46,085 nucleotides of DNA from a virus. Below, one piece after another: positions 8,302-17,190 of the stretch; within the stretch, counting starts at the first letter, position 1; every line of letters begins with the position of its first letter. The stretch covers positions 1-46,085 of IMG/VR virus record IMGVR_UViG_3300046006_003504; one strand, 5' to 3'. The position numbers and the translations under genes were made by a program. The notes under the pieces are model-generated. The model was not told the origin of the DNA and searched no databases. It saw only the letters and a program-made list of their open reading frames with translations.

Positions 8302-8506
8302 CTTTTTAAAAGAACTAATAATTGAACTTAAAGGCTCTAAGAATCATTTTGAAATTACCGAAGATGCTGAATTGTATACATTAGGATTGGACAGTCTAGA
8401 TATTGTCGAACTACAGATGATGTATGAAGATAAAACTAAAAGAGTTGCAAAAGATCCAACCTCTTCTATCAATACCGTAAAACAATTAATTGATCTGATG
8501 GTTTGA
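8276..8506 (+). CDS. acyl carrier protein
   Basis: At 76 aa it has the size and helical pattern of an ACP with the phosphopantetheine attachment motif DSL (Ser40) inside LGLDSLDIVEL. The serine would be modified by the host's holo-ACP synthase unless the phage encodes one elsewhere. AAGGAAC lies 5 nt before the ATG, inside the end of the GNAT gene. The C-terminal part is more basic (KTKRVAKD) than host FabF-pathway ACPs, suggesting a specialised carrier. It converges on the next gene with a 21-nt overlap. Confidence 0.88.
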   Translation: MMTQQEKINFLKELIIELKGSKNHFEITEDAELYTLGLDSLDIVELQMMYEDKTKRVAKDPTSSINTVKQLIDLMV

Positions 8507-9073
8507 CATATAGGGACCTAGTATTGCATTTGCTTCGTCCCATGTCAGTCTAACTCTTGTAGTTAAATTTACAAGAGGCATTGAATAACAATGTCTCGTG
8601 CTGTTTCCATTAATTAAAGTGTGGATGACCATCCCATTAATTAAATAGGCAGAACCGTTTGTCTCGGCTTCAAACAACACATCGCAATCTTCTTCATTAT
8701 AAATTCTTAGTTTTTCGCCAACCTTATTAGGTATAAAACGAGGAGCTTTATCTGGTTTAAGTGAATACCATTTCATTCTACTTTCACGTGAATTATAAAT
8801 TATGTTAATTTTAACACAATTAGTAATTCGTTTTGATACCTCACTGGCATAGCTAATATCTTTATGTAAGGTATATTTGTGATAAGGAAATGCACTGAAA
8901 AATCTACTGCAATTATCTAAACCAATATTTAGAGATGCTAACCAATCTCTGAACTCTATGTTTATATCAGAGATTGGTAACACTTTCTCAAGCGATAAGG
9001 TATTGTTAATATCTTGATAACATTGAACAAATAAATCAGGTAGTTGTAATTCTTTACAGTAGATGTTTTGCAT
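8486..9073 (-). CDS. AspH-like 2OG-Fe(II) oxygenase
   Basis: In this 195-aa protein H70-K-D72 is the probable iron motif, with distal H151 (MVIHTL) and R160 (STRHCYSM), all in the order of the AspH/cupin-type fold. It is divergent from its paralogues, so the fold call rests on motif spacing. It is transcribed leftward from a palindromic AT-rich region (9076-9088) shared with the PP-loop gene. Its 3' end overlaps the ACP gene tail to tail. Confidence 0.6.
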   Translation of the reverse strand: MQNIYCKELQLPDLFVQCYQDINNTLSLEKVLPISDINIEFRDWLASLNIGLDNCSRFFSAFPYHKYTLHKDISYASEVSKRITNCVKINIIYNSRESRMKWYSLKPDKAPRFIPNKVGEKLRIYNEEDCDVLFEAETNGSAYLINGMVIHTLINGNSTRHCYSMPLVNLTTRVRLTWDEANAILGPYMSNHQIN

Positions 9074-9106
9074 AATAAATATATTTATCTACCGGTTAAT
9101 TTCCCA

Positions 9107-10024
9107 ATGCACTACACAAAAAATAATCATTTATTCTATACCATTGGCAATCGAAAATTTGGTTATCGAGAAACGCCATACGAAAAATTTAAAGTATTCA
9201 CTGGAAAGATTGATCACGATACTTATAGGACTAGTAGCTGGAGAGAAGAATTACGCAAGACTGCTGATACTGTTTTAAAAGAGTATGGAAAAGATTTAGT
9301 GTTGTTTTTGAGTGGTGGCACAGACAGCGAAATTGTTCTTCGAAATTTTTTAGAAATTGGATTTAAGCCTCGCTGTGCTATTATAAAATTTAAGAATGAT
9401 TTTAACATCGGCGATGTTAACGAAGCAATTGAACTTACAAATCTTCTTGGTGTTCAACTAGAGATACTTGAATTTGATATCAAAGATTTTTGGAAATCTG
9501 GAGAAGCTCAAGCATTTTCTTCTAAGATTGATTGCACACAAATTACATACCTAATGGTATATTATCATATTAAAAAATTAGGATTCCCTGCTGTGATGGG
9601 GGGAGAACAATTTTTAAGAAGGCATGTAACAGCCGAAGGTAGTAAATGGTATCACTGTTTTAGAGAAAACGAAGATGCTAGTGCAATGCGATTTAGCGAA
9701 AAATATAATATACCGTTAGTAAATGAATGGTTTAGTTACACTCCAGAGATGATGTTATATTATCTTGAAGATCCTGATATACAACGATTAATTTCTGAAA
9801 GATACAATTATAAATTGACTTCTGTTAGTAGCAAGAATGTAATTTTAAAAAAATTGTATCCTGATATTAAGTTAAGAACTAAAACTCACGGCTTCGAACG
9901 ATTGCTAGGATTCAATGGTGAGGTTTATAATACATTACGATCAAAAACAATTCTTCGTCTCGAACCGTCATTGGATGGGATTTTTATTCCAGATTTAATT
10001 TTACAACTAAAAGGTGAAGTATGA
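9107..10024 (+). CDS. PP-loop ATPase, asparagine-synthetase C-domain-like
   Basis: SGGTDS at 69-74 is the pyrophosphate-loop that adenylates a carboxylate or carbonyl in asparagine synthetase, beta-lactam synthetase and tRNA-thiolation enzymes. The 305-aa protein lacks the N-terminal glutaminase domain of AsnB, so any nitrogen donor would be free amine or ammonia. I chose ATG 9107; an upstream TTG in frame at 9068 would run through the promoter region. It overlaps the next GNAT gene by 4 nt. A second, longer relative is at 36380. Confidence 0.75.
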   Translation: MHYTKNNHLFYTIGNRKFGYRETPYEKFKVFTGKIDHDTYRTSSWREELRKTADTVLKEYGKDLVLFLSGGTDSEIVLRNFLEIGFKPRCAIIKFKNDFNIGDVNEAIELTNLLGVQLEILEFDIKDFWKSGEAQAFSSKIDCTQITYLMVYYHIKKLGFPAVMGGEQFLRRHVTAEGSKWYHCFRENEDASAMRFSEKYNIPLVNEWFSYTPEMMLYYLEDPDIQRLISERYNYKLTSVSSKNVILKKLYPDIKLRTKTHGFERLLGFNGEVYNTLRSKTILRLEPSLDGIFIPDLILQLKGEV

Positions 10025-10608
10025 ATATAATTAGATTAACTAGCGAACATGCTACGGGAGTAAAATCGTTATTCTTTTCAAAGTTAGATTACATGGGCTC
10101 GGACAATTTTTATCAGGAAGATAAAAATTTTGAAGAAAGATTATATCAAATTTTTTGTGATACATATTTGACAGATCTTCAAAATTTTCATGCATTTGGA
10201 GTTGTTGACGAACACGGTAGTGTGCTTGCGCTTATGTCTTTTTACGAAGGCATTGACGATGCATCTTGGTATTTTACTAGTGGCCGCAGTCTGGGAAATA
10301 ATTTCTTACTAAAAGATATACTAGATGTTATTATGCAATATAATGAAAAGAATGGTCGATTAAAGTTCTACACAGTAATGAATGCAAAACATGCTCATCT
10401 AATGAGAAAGTTAGGATTTAGTAAAGTTGCCGCTGAAAGATATGACTACTTTGATGAGTATATTGTAGAACCACGTTGCAAAACATTCTTTGCCACCCAT
10501 TGGGAAATACTTTTTAAAAGATCATTGCTCCCTGTAACCAGTGTAGTAAGATGCACTTTTTTAAAACAAAAATATAGGAACACATTGCCTAACGGGGGAA
10601 ATATTTAA
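10021..10608 (+). CDS. GNAT-like acyltransferase
   Basis: The 195-aa sequence has a GNAT-like layout: an N-terminal helix pair, VVDEHGSVLALMSFY as the central strand pair, and NAKHAHLMRKLGFSKV matching the C-terminal helix and strand of acetyltransferases. The acyl-CoA loop is not well conserved. It is coupled to the PP-loop gene (ATGA overlap) and to the following desaturase, with a GGGGGA ribosome site between. A similar protein is at 18927. Confidence 0.55.
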   Translation: MNIIRLTSEHATGVKSLFFSKLDYMGSDNFYQEDKNFEERLYQIFCDTYLTDLQNFHAFGVVDEHGSVLALMSFYEGIDDASWYFTSGRSLGNNFLLKDILDVIMQYNEKNGRLKFYTVMNAKHAHLMRKLGFSKVAAERYDYFDEYIVEPRCKTFFATHWEILFKRSLLPVTSVVRCTFLKQKYRNTLPNGGNI

Positions 10609-11399
10609 TGTTTAGAAGTATATCAAAATCATTTTGGTTTCAGTTTGTTCCTGCAATAATTTTAGGTGTAATAACAATATGTTTACTAGCAACAGGTATT
10701 ATTCCTTTATACTATCTTATATTGACATTTATAATGTGGATCCTTGTTTCGGGATTGGGAATAGCAGTAGGATATCATAGAGTCTTTAGCCACAAGACAC
10801 ATAGCCTTTCTGTATGGAAAGAAAACATTATATTATTTTTTGCTGCGTTTGCAGCGCAAGGCGCTAGTATTTTTTGGGTGGCATTACATAGAGGATATCA
10901 TCATCCTTATGCTGATAAAGAAAGAGACATACATAGCCCAGTGATACATGGATGGCTTCATTCGTTTGTTGGATGGCAGTATAGAGTAACCGAAGTATCG
11001 CAGCCAGTGCATATTAAGTATGCAGTAGATTTATTAAGAAAACCTAACCATCTATGGTTCCATAAACATCAATTAAAAGTCCTATGGGGTGTGCCGTTGT
11101 TAGTTGCATTAGTCGACTGGAGACTAGCACTAACTGCTTTTTGTTTAGTATCGTTTATTGGAGTAATGCAGGATAATTTAGTAAATGTATTTGGACACCT
11201 AAAAGGTATAATAGGTTATAGAAATTTTGACACTAAGGATAACAGTCAAAACAATCTTATTTTAGGATATCTTGCTTGGGGGCAAGGATGGCATAACAAT
11301 CACCATCATTCACCTGGATCATACGACTTTGGCAAAGCAGTAAGTGGCAAGTGGTGGGAATGGGATTCTTGCAATATCTTTATCCCATTCTTAAAATAG
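10608..11399 (+). CDS. membrane fatty acid (delta-9-type) desaturase
   Basis: All three histidine boxes of the acyl-CoA/acyl-lipid desaturases are present: HRVFSH at 57-62, HRGYHH at 94-99 and HNNHHH at 229-234. Paired hydrophobic stretches at about 12-55 and 160-190 fit a four-helix membrane protein. It would use a di-iron centre, O2 and host electron carriers to insert a double bond. At 263 aa it is slightly shorter than bacterial DesC. GGGGGAAAT precedes the ATG. It ends 1 nt from the convergent radical SAM gene. Confidence 0.9.
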   Translation: MFRSISKSFWFQFVPAIILGVITICLLATGIIPLYYLILTFIMWILVSGLGIAVGYHRVFSHKTHSLSVWKENIILFFAAFAAQGASIFWVALHRGYHHPYADKERDIHSPVIHGWLHSFVGWQYRVTEVSQPVHIKYAVDLLRKPNHLWFHKHQLKVLWGVPLLVALVDWRLALTAFCLVSFIGVMQDNLVNVFGHLKGIIGYRNFDTKDNSQNNLILGYLAWGQGWHNNHHHSPGSYDFGKAVSGKWWEWDSCNIFIPFLK

Positions 11400-11400
11400 T

Positions 11401-12678
11401 TTAATAATCTTTGATATGCCTTACTAAGTCGGGACATAACTTTTTCCAACTCATAGATCTGTGATTATCTAAGAAGTTTGACCATTTAATAAACTTCTTT
11501 ATAAAGTCTACATTTTCTGGATTATTCAAGTTGTTTTGAAGATGTTTCATTGCAGATGCAATATGGGGAATATGTTTGTGCATGTCATATAATTCAATTA
11601 GTTCTTCTCTCATCTTAATTGGAAACATATTAAGATCTAAATGTTTTGGAACTACAATATAGCGCCACGCCGATACTAAGTTTTCTGATTTTGCCCATAG
11701 TTCATATTCTGGAAGATGCCATGCATTGTAAGGCATTAGACACCCAGTGATTGCAGTAATTGAACTTTTATTTTCAGTAATATTTTTATAAACACTTTTC
11801 CAATCTCCCGGAAATCTAATGTATTCATACACTTCGTTCATTCCGTCGAGACTAACTCTCATATCAATTTTTTTAAATTTTTCAAATTGTTTTGAAATCT
11901 TTGGATTAATAGCTGTTAAATTAGTATCATACTCCATTACTATATTTTCACTCAAGCCTGTTTCCACAAGATATTCTAACATCTCGCCGTGAAATGGAAC
12001 AAGCATAGGTTCTCCACCTGTAATATAGATATGTCTTAAATTAGGAGCTATTCTCTTAAATTGGGTGTGCCACTTAGGATCTTGATGCCAGTTTGTTTCG
12101 TCAATTACGAATCGTCCATTAGCCTTTTTTACAAATTCCACTCTTGGGAGATCTGCAATTTTAATTCCAGTTTCTCCAGTAAATTCCATAAACGGTTCAA
12201 CCCACTGCGAACTGTTGCTAGGGTCGCACTGAGCACACGTTAAATTACATAAGTTTCCTAACTTTAAGTCTAAACTAATTAACGGCTTCTTCCATATATT
12301 AGGATTTTCAACAACATTATTCCATTGTGGAACAGGTTCCGTTAATGATCGACTTAGAACTTTTGCATACCATTGCCGTCTTGTGCTTTGTAAATTTTTA
12401 GATAATGCTTTATCTCTGGACCAGCAAGTTGTACAATTTTTGTGCTGTTCTCCTTTTAGCTGGGACTCTCTAATTGAATTATGAAGCATACTATCTAATG
12501 CCTCTTCGATTGTGTGCGTTAATACATGCATAGCATTTCCATGTTGATCCTTAACTATTCCATTGTTAGTCTCTACATTATTAGAAATACAACATACTCT
12601 ATAGTAACCTAAATTATTAATTTCAATCGACGACCACGGAATGGAACAGAACGAATCAGGGAAAATATCTTTATTCAT
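11401..12678 (-). CDS. radical SAM protein with extra cysteines (twitch/SPASM-like)
   Basis: CNLTCAQC at residues 144-151 is the CxxxCxxC [4Fe-4S]/SAM motif, followed by YITGGEP. N-terminal C11, C29-C30 and C82-x2-C85 could bind auxiliary clusters, as in peptide-modifying or twitch-domain enzymes. The substrate is unknown. ATG 12678 (425 aa) is chosen over an upstream TTG because a TAAATA box lies exactly 5 nt before it. It is divergent from the oxygenase at 12708, sharing a 29-nt promoter region. Confidence 0.8.
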   Translation of the reverse strand: MNKDIFPDSFCSIPWSSIEINNLGYYRVCCISNNVETNNGIVKDQHGNAMHVLTHTIEEALDSMLHNSIRESQLKGEQHKNCTTCWSRDKALSKNLQSTRRQWYAKVLSRSLTEPVPQWNNVVENPNIWKKPLISLDLKLGNLCNLTCAQCDPSNSSQWVEPFMEFTGETGIKIADLPRVEFVKKANGRFVIDETNWHQDPKWHTQFKRIAPNLRHIYITGGEPMLVPFHGEMLEYLVETGLSENIVMEYDTNLTAINPKISKQFEKFKKIDMRVSLDGMNEVYEYIRFPGDWKSVYKNITENKSSITAITGCLMPYNAWHLPEYELWAKSENLVSAWRYIVVPKHLDLNMFPIKMREELIELYDMHKHIPHIASAMKHLQNNLNNPENVDFIKKFIKWSNFLDNHRSMSWKKLCPDLVRHIKDY

Positions 12679-12683
12679 AACAC

Positions 12684-12689
12684 TATTTA
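12684..12689 (-). promoter_or_regulatory. late-type TAAATA box, 5 nt before ATG 12678
   Basis: It drives the radical SAM gene leftward and lies back to back with the plus-strand box at 12698-12703. Confidence 0.6.
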
Positions 12690-12697
12690 CACTGTAA

Positions 12698-12703
12698 TAA
12701 ATA
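12698..12703 (+). promoter_or_regulatory. late-type TAAATA box, 4 nt before ATG 12708
   Basis: It drives the rightward oxygenase pair 12708-13846. Only CGGT separates the box from the start codon. Confidence 0.6.
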
Positions 12704-12707
12704 CGGT

Positions 12708-13295
12708 ATGATTTTTTCAACTGAGTTAATTAAAACACTTGACTGGACAGACACATTGCGTAACTGTTCAAATTTTGGAAGCCAATTTGTTGATGATCAG
12801 AAATGCTATGAAAATAGCATAAAAATAAAAGATACACACACTATTATAAAACGATTAGCTGGCACAGAAATCCCAACATGGATTAGAGACTGTTTTAATT
12901 TTGAAATACAAGTGTTGCAAGTGTTTGCAATTAATCCTAAATCAGTTGGACTAATTCATAAAGATGGCATTAATAGGTGTTGCGCCTTTAATATCCCTAT
13001 TAAAAATTGTGATCAAGGATACATGCAATGGTTCGAGCCTGCTGCGTTTTCTGAATTCTTTATTGGCAACGATTATACTACTATACGAATTACCAATGAA
13101 GAAATTAACAAAGGAGAAAAAATTGATATTCCTCCATTGCACTCTACGTTGTTAACATCGCCTGCTATTGTGAATACAGATGTATGGCATCGAGTAGATA
13201 ATCGATCAAGTGACAATGCCAGATGGATGTTAAGTCTTAGATTTAAGGATAATCCGTCATTTGACACTCTTAATAGTAAGTTACATATAGCATGA
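12708..13295 (+). CDS. AspH-like 2OG-Fe(II) oxygenase
   Basis: The 195-aa protein has H84-K-D86, a CCAFNIPI strand, H161 in VWHRVDN and an arginine pair in RWMLSLRF (R172, R178). This arrangement matches the small AspH-like oxygenases found across this window. It overlaps the next oxygenase gene by 4 nt, so the two are probably made together, perhaps acting on the same substrate. The start is fixed by the late box. Confidence 0.7.
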   Translation: MIFSTELIKTLDWTDTLRNCSNFGSQFVDDQKCYENSIKIKDTHTIIKRLAGTEIPTWIRDCFNFEIQVLQVFAINPKSVGLIHKDGINRCCAFNIPIKNCDQGYMQWFEPAAFSEFFIGNDYTTIRITNEEINKGEKIDIPPLHSTLLTSPAIVNTDVWHRVDNRSSDNARWMLSLRFKDNPSFDTLNSKLHIA

Positions 13296-13846
13296 ATTAT
13301 TTTAAATTCCCTATTGATTTACACTTTGATAAAATTGCATTTCTTGATAACCGTCAAGTTGTTCCCCTTGTAACAGATATAAATGAGTTTGCACTACCGT
13401 TGTTTAATCATAACGGGGTAATACCAGAGTTTTTTAAAACACTCGAAATACTATTTGACTCAGTAATAACCAAACCTAGGATATTTGTTTATCCACCCCA
13501 TTTTAATATGACTACTTCTCATATCGACGGATATGCTAATGAGCCAGTTAGATGGGCACTAAACATTCCGCTGTTTGGAACAAAAGGATCTAAAATGAAT
13601 TGGTTTGAAATAGACAATACTATTAACGATCTACAATCATACGGTGATCGATCAAGGGCATTAATTTACGATATAACAACGGACTGTATTGATTCTTTAG
13701 AATTATTAGAACCGTGTATAGTGCGAACTGATATTCCACACAATGTGGTTAATTTAAAATCATCACCTAGGGCAATTCTTAGTGTTCGATTTGAAAGAAG
13801 TATCGTTGATACTATTGAGACAATGCATAAAAAGTTTAATTGCTAG
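13292..13846 (+). CDS. AspH-like 2OG-Fe(II) oxygenase
   Basis: This paralogue-like partner of the preceding gene (184 aa) has H77-I-D79, RWALNIPLF, IPHNVV with H150, and R160 in RAILSVRF. Pattern and length are like the 12708 product though overall identity by eye is low. It ends tail to tail with the 13836 gene, overlapping 11 nt. Confidence 0.7.
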   Translation: MNYFKFPIDLHFDKIAFLDNRQVVPLVTDINEFALPLFNHNGVIPEFFKTLEILFDSVITKPRIFVYPPHFNMTTSHIDGYANEPVRWALNIPLFGTKGSKMNWFEIDNTINDLQSYGDRSRALIYDITTDCIDSLELLEPCIVRTDIPHNVVNLKSSPRAILSVRFERSIVDTIETMHKKFNC

Positions 13847-14456
13847 TTGTTAGCAACAAGTGCAGTCTATATTGTGTTCCTAGGTGTACTACAGAATGTT
13901 TGATATCTCTAGGATTCAAATACCAAATTCTTCCATCAGCTGGCATATGACATAGCGACATATCTCTTGGCGCTGTTTCAAATACCCAAAGACAATTTTC
14001 ATCGGTAATTATTGGTAAATGATATCGATGCGCAGTATGCATGTCACGATGCAACTTATAAGAGTGTTTTGCCCTTAACCATATTAACTGACACCTACCT
14101 TGAAATTTATTTGTAAACTTGCTATTGTGCATAGTCAATACATTATCAATAACTTCTTTAAGATACAACCCATTTAACTCACTTAAAAATTCTGAAAAGT
14201 CTTCTTCTTTAACGCCTGCTTTTTCTGTAGCAATATGATCGTCTCGATATTTTTTCCACCTGTCGACTCCAATAAGACCAGGTAAGTGTGTTAGATTAAA
14301 TGTAGTAGCAGACTGTTTTAATAATTCGTTATGAAATAGAGAATGAGAAATTCCCAATCTTTCAAACAGTATATTAATTGATTCTTCTATTTTTGTTGTA
14401 TTAAAAGTTAGCTCAACAGGAAAACAATATGTATCAATCTTATCAGTTATTATCAT
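13836..14456 (-). CDS. aspartyl/asparaginyl beta-hydroxylase-like oxygenase
   Basis: The 206-aa protein has the fullest AspH signature here: LHRD with H136 and D138, RYHLPI with R144 and H146, CHMPAD at 169-174, H187 in IKHSV and R197 in YRLHL. It is the last gene of a four-gene leftward operon starting at 16582 (TauD, then three AspH-like genes), with overlaps of 4, 4 and 14 nt. These overlaps argue for stoichiometric co-expression. Confidence 0.75.
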   Translation of the reverse strand: MIITDKIDTYCFPVELTFNTTKIEESINILFERLGISHSLFHNELLKQSATTFNLTHLPGLIGVDRWKKYRDDHIATEKAGVKEEDFSEFLSELNGLYLKEVIDNVLTMHNSKFTNKFQGRCQLIWLRAKHSYKLHRDMHTAHRYHLPIITDENCLWVFETAPRDMSLCHMPADGRIWYLNPRDIKHSVVHLGTQYRLHLLLTTSN

Positions 14457-15207
14457 TACATATCCTATTCTTTATATCTTCTTTAAATTTGCCATCTATT
14501 CTTACTGAGAAACTAAAATACGGAACAGCATCAGTTCCATGAAAATCCATTTCATTAAACCAAACGAATTTTTTATCAGTAAGCGTGTAAATTTTTTGAT
14601 TAGTATCTTCATCATACACAAATATCTTTTTAGTAGTATTAGCAGTAGTGAACCAGATAAAATCGTCTTTAGGCTTCTCTATTCGTTGTTGTTCTGAACT
14701 TGCATCATAATGCGGTACTGTTTGATTATTTGCTTCTGTCATGAACAACATTACTCTGCCCACTTCCTCAAACGGCATTTGTTCTATAAGTTTTATTAGT
14801 GAAGGGAAATGTTGAGCATTTTCAGTCCAATAACAATCGCTAGCTACTGCTTTATTCTTTATTCCGCTGCGTTCAATTCGTTTATTAGTTTTAAGATATA
14901 CTGACCAAAACGGATGTGCTACTGGATAGATACATGTCATGAATTTTATCTTTGCTTCAGTAGTTGGCAAATTATCAAATATCTCAATCTGTCTAGTAGT
15001 TAAATATTTTTCTCTATTTTTTATAAACGGAGTTATTTCTTCGTTTTCCCATCTATGGTGAACTCCGCTAGAAACAAACTTCTTATCCCAAGTTGACTTA
15101 GCAATACCTTCACAAATATCCGTATGTAATTCTTCCCAGTCAACAGCTGGCACAAAATTATCTAAATATAAAAATGGAGATTTGTTTTTTCCCAATCCTG
15201 TAATCAT
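14443..15207 (-). CDS. 2OG-Fe(II) oxygenase-like protein
   Basis: VPHYDA gives H166 and D168 in the chosen frame start, with DFHGT (H223) and SVRIDG (R236) as distal ligands. At 254 aa it is longer than the neighbouring AspH types, with an N-terminal extension of about 120 residues. I chose ATG 15207 over a TTG at 15222 because GGAG precedes it and the ATG overlaps the upstream stop as ATGA. Confidence 0.65.
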   Translation of the reverse strand: MITGLGKNKSPFLYLDNFVPAVDWEELHTDICEGIAKSTWDKKFVSSGVHHRWENEEITPFIKNREKYLTTRQIEIFDNLPTTEAKIKFMTCIYPVAHPFWSVYLKTNKRIERSGIKNKAVASDCYWTENAQHFPSLIKLIEQMPFEEVGRVMLFMTEANNQTVPHYDASSEQQRIEKPKDDFIWFTTANTTKKIFVYDEDTNQKIYTLTDKKFVWFNEMDFHGTDAVPYFSFSVRIDGKFKEDIKNRICNDNN

Positions 15208-15743
15208 TCTACTAATCTCCAAGGGTCTTCGACAAATCTAAAACTTAATGATATACGTTTCATACCAAAAGGTGAAAACACCCCGTGTGGAACTTTTGTA
15301 TTGAATAGTGTAGGCATATGCAAATCAAACTTATCAATTAACAAAAATTTTGCATCTTTAAACAAATATCTTGGAATACCGTTTGGTTGCTTTGACTCAA
15401 TCAGTGATCCTTCAATTTGTTTATATATTCCTGTAAACGAACCTTCTGGTATTTTGATTCCAAAATTTAATGCTAATGTATTTTTTTGGCTATCAACATG
15501 TATATGATTGCTACCGTCACCCATGATGGTTATTATTGCACATACTCTAGGACGGATTCCTTGTTGCATAAACCATAGATTAATACTAGGACATTTTGCT
15601 AACACATCTTGAAGAGTAAGATGATAATAGGGATTTTGGCTTTCTATTACAGGTTCGTGAGCATATGCATATACAGAAAGTTCGTTTATAATATTTTCAT
15701 AATTATCAATCTGTATTGTTTTATATAAGAAATTTTCAATCAT
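15204..15743 (-). CDS. AspH-like 2OG-Fe(II) oxygenase
   Basis: H82-V-D84 in NHIHVDS, ALNFGI, VPHGVF with H153 and R163 in KRISLSFRF define the fold. It is 179 aa. It is coupled to the TauD-like gene upstream (ATGA at 15740-15743). The mirror-image AspH/TauD couple lies at 17183-18603 on the other strand. Confidence 0.72.
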   Translation of the reverse strand: MIENFLYKTIQIDNYENIINELSVYAYAHEPVIESQNPYYHLTLQDVLAKCPSINLWFMQQGIRPRVCAIITIMGDGSNHIHVDSQKNTLALNFGIKIPEGSFTGIYKQIEGSLIESKQPNGIPRYLFKDAKFLLIDKFDLHMPTLFNTKVPHGVFSPFGMKRISLSFRFVEDPWRLVE

Positions 15744-16582
15744 ACTTTATGGTCTATATTTATTCTGTAGAAATGTCGCTCAGCATCGTCCTTTAATATC
15801 AGTGATGTACGATTATGTATAAAAGAATAGTTATCATAAATTGCAATATCAAAAGTATCCCAGGTGTGGAAGTATTGTAGCTCTTGAAATTTTAATAGTT
15901 GAGTTGTTAACTCGGCTATCAACGAACAATCTGACTGTAACACTCCGTCAATTTTTACACCACATATCCACGCTTTTTTATAAAATACAGTATTATAATG
16001 ATTTAATCTTAATGACCTTATTCCAGTTATAGGATGAATCTTTATAAGATCGTGTTCTTGAATATCAGTACCTGGCTCATACCAACTTTGCTGTATAATT
16101 TTTACTCTAGGTAATAACTCTTGTTGTGCAGGTGTTAAGTATTTAAAAGCATCTTCAGTTATATTTAAAAATCCTGTTATCCCTGATATCTCAGGATTGG
16201 GATTTTTAGTAATCCATAAGCTTCTAAAAGGAAATGGTCTAAACGATCTATTTGGAATATCAGCATGATACGGCATCGGTTTTACTTTGATGCTTTTGCA
16301 GTTCTTGTTGCTGAATGGACTTAATGTAACTATACGCGAACCTATATCTACATCATCTTTCTCTTCTCGACTATACAAGTAATCTACGTTATTCCAAGGT
16401 TCACCAAAATGCAGGGCAAATTTTGCATAATCAACCTTATCAAAACTCATTCGTTTGAACACTAACAAGTGTCGTTGATATATTAAATTTCTCCAATATC
16501 CCTCGGGCATCTTAAAGAAGTCTAATGGATTATCAAACTCAATAATGCTGCCCCAGTTATTTTGCATAGGTGTTGAAATCAT
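15740..16582 (-). CDS. TauD/TfdA-family 2OG dioxygenase
   Basis: This is a larger 2OG enzyme with H106-A-D108 after a KPMPYHAD strand, a THPITG-like IHPITG signature, H256 in FIHNRT and R273 near the C terminus. The 280-aa length fits the TauD family. These enzymes hydroxylate small molecules such as taurine, carnitine precursors or amino acids. It is similar by eye to the 17764 product. It is first in a leftward four-gene operon, expressed from a late box 5 nt before the ATG. Confidence 0.82.
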   Translation of the reverse strand: MISTPMQNNWGSIIEFDNPLDFFKMPEGYWRNLIYQRHLLVFKRMSFDKVDYAKFALHFGEPWNNVDYLYSREEKDDVDIGSRIVTLSPFSNKNCKSIKVKPMPYHADIPNRSFRPFPFRSLWITKNPNPEISGITGFLNITEDAFKYLTPAQQELLPRVKIIQQSWYEPGTDIQEHDLIKIHPITGIRSLRLNHYNTVFYKKAWICGVKIDGVLQSDCSLIAELTTQLLKFQELQYFHTWDTFDIAIYDNYSFIHNRTSLILKDDAERHFYRINIDHKV

Positions 16583-16583
16583 G

Positions 16584-16589
16584 TAAATA
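16584..16589 (+). promoter_or_regulatory. TAAATA box upstream of the 16615-22537 rightward cluster
   Basis: This plus-strand box overlaps the opposing one (16588-16593). Its transcript would have about 20 nt of leader including AGGGAAG before ATG 16615, so this gene is not leaderless. Confidence 0.5.
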
Positions 16590-16593
16590 TTTA
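16588..16593 (-). promoter_or_regulatory. late-type TAAATA box, 5 nt before ATG 16582
   Basis: It drives the TauD/AspH operon leftward. With the overlapping plus-strand box it forms a compact divergent late promoter. Confidence 0.6.
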
Positions 16594-16614
16594 TGAATTA
16601 ATATAGGGAAGCAT

Positions 16615-17190
16615 ATGAATGTTGAAGCAGTGTGTCTGATTGACAATACATCAAAACCTATGGAAATACTTATTAATCCAGACGCCGGCGGCGATTGGGC
16701 AATACGATATCTCTGGATACAACATCGAGATGATAATGAGACTTTTACTAAAAATTATTTTGTGCAAGGCAGCACACAGGGTATGAATATAAGAAAGCAA
16801 ACCACTCATTTGCAATCAACCTGGAAGAATCATAATGCAGTATTTGATCAGTCGGCACTAAACGGCGACTTAATCTGGCGTGTTAAAGTATTTAATCCTA
16901 TCAGCAACAGTATTGACTATGTCGAAGTGTGGAAAGATATAGATACTATTGTTCGATTGTTTGATGAAGTTGCAGTTTTAGATGATGGAAACAAATGGAG
17001 TAATCAAGAAAAAAGAGATTTGGGACTAGGAATATGGAATGCTGGATTTTGTGTAAGGCATCTTAGACCATATGCTACTATTTCTAAAGATGCAGCAATA
17101 GCAGAATATAAAAAATTTGTTGCTCAATATAAAAATAAAGACAATTGTATTATCAACACACCTATGAAGCAAGGAATTTCAAATGGTTAA
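16615..17190 (+). CDS. hypothetical 191-aa protein in the oxygenase island
   Basis: I do not recognise a family. The sequence is hydrophilic, with a Trp-rich stretch in the first 60 residues and a KWSNQEKRDLGLGIWNAGF segment; no signal peptide or membrane helix. AGGGAAG supports the start. It overlaps the following AspH-like gene by 8 nt and opens a long rightward operon of oxygenases, GNAT, methyltransferase and desaturases, so a role with these enzymes is likely. Confidence 0.6.
   Translation: MNVEAVCLIDNTSKPMEILINPDAGGDWAIRYLWIQHRDDNETFTKNYFVQGSTQGMNIRKQTTHLQSTWKNHNAVFDQSALNGDLIWRVKVFNPISNSIDYVEVWKDIDTIVRLFDEVAVLDDGNKWSNQEKRDLGLGIWNAGFCVRHLRPYATISKDAAIAEYKKFVAQYKNKDNCIINTPMKQGISNG

Noticed and set aside
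9068-9106. Upstream TTG start for the PP-loop gene
   Set aside because: It would translate through the divergent TAAATA region with no ribosome site; ATG 9107 begins the conserved-looking part.
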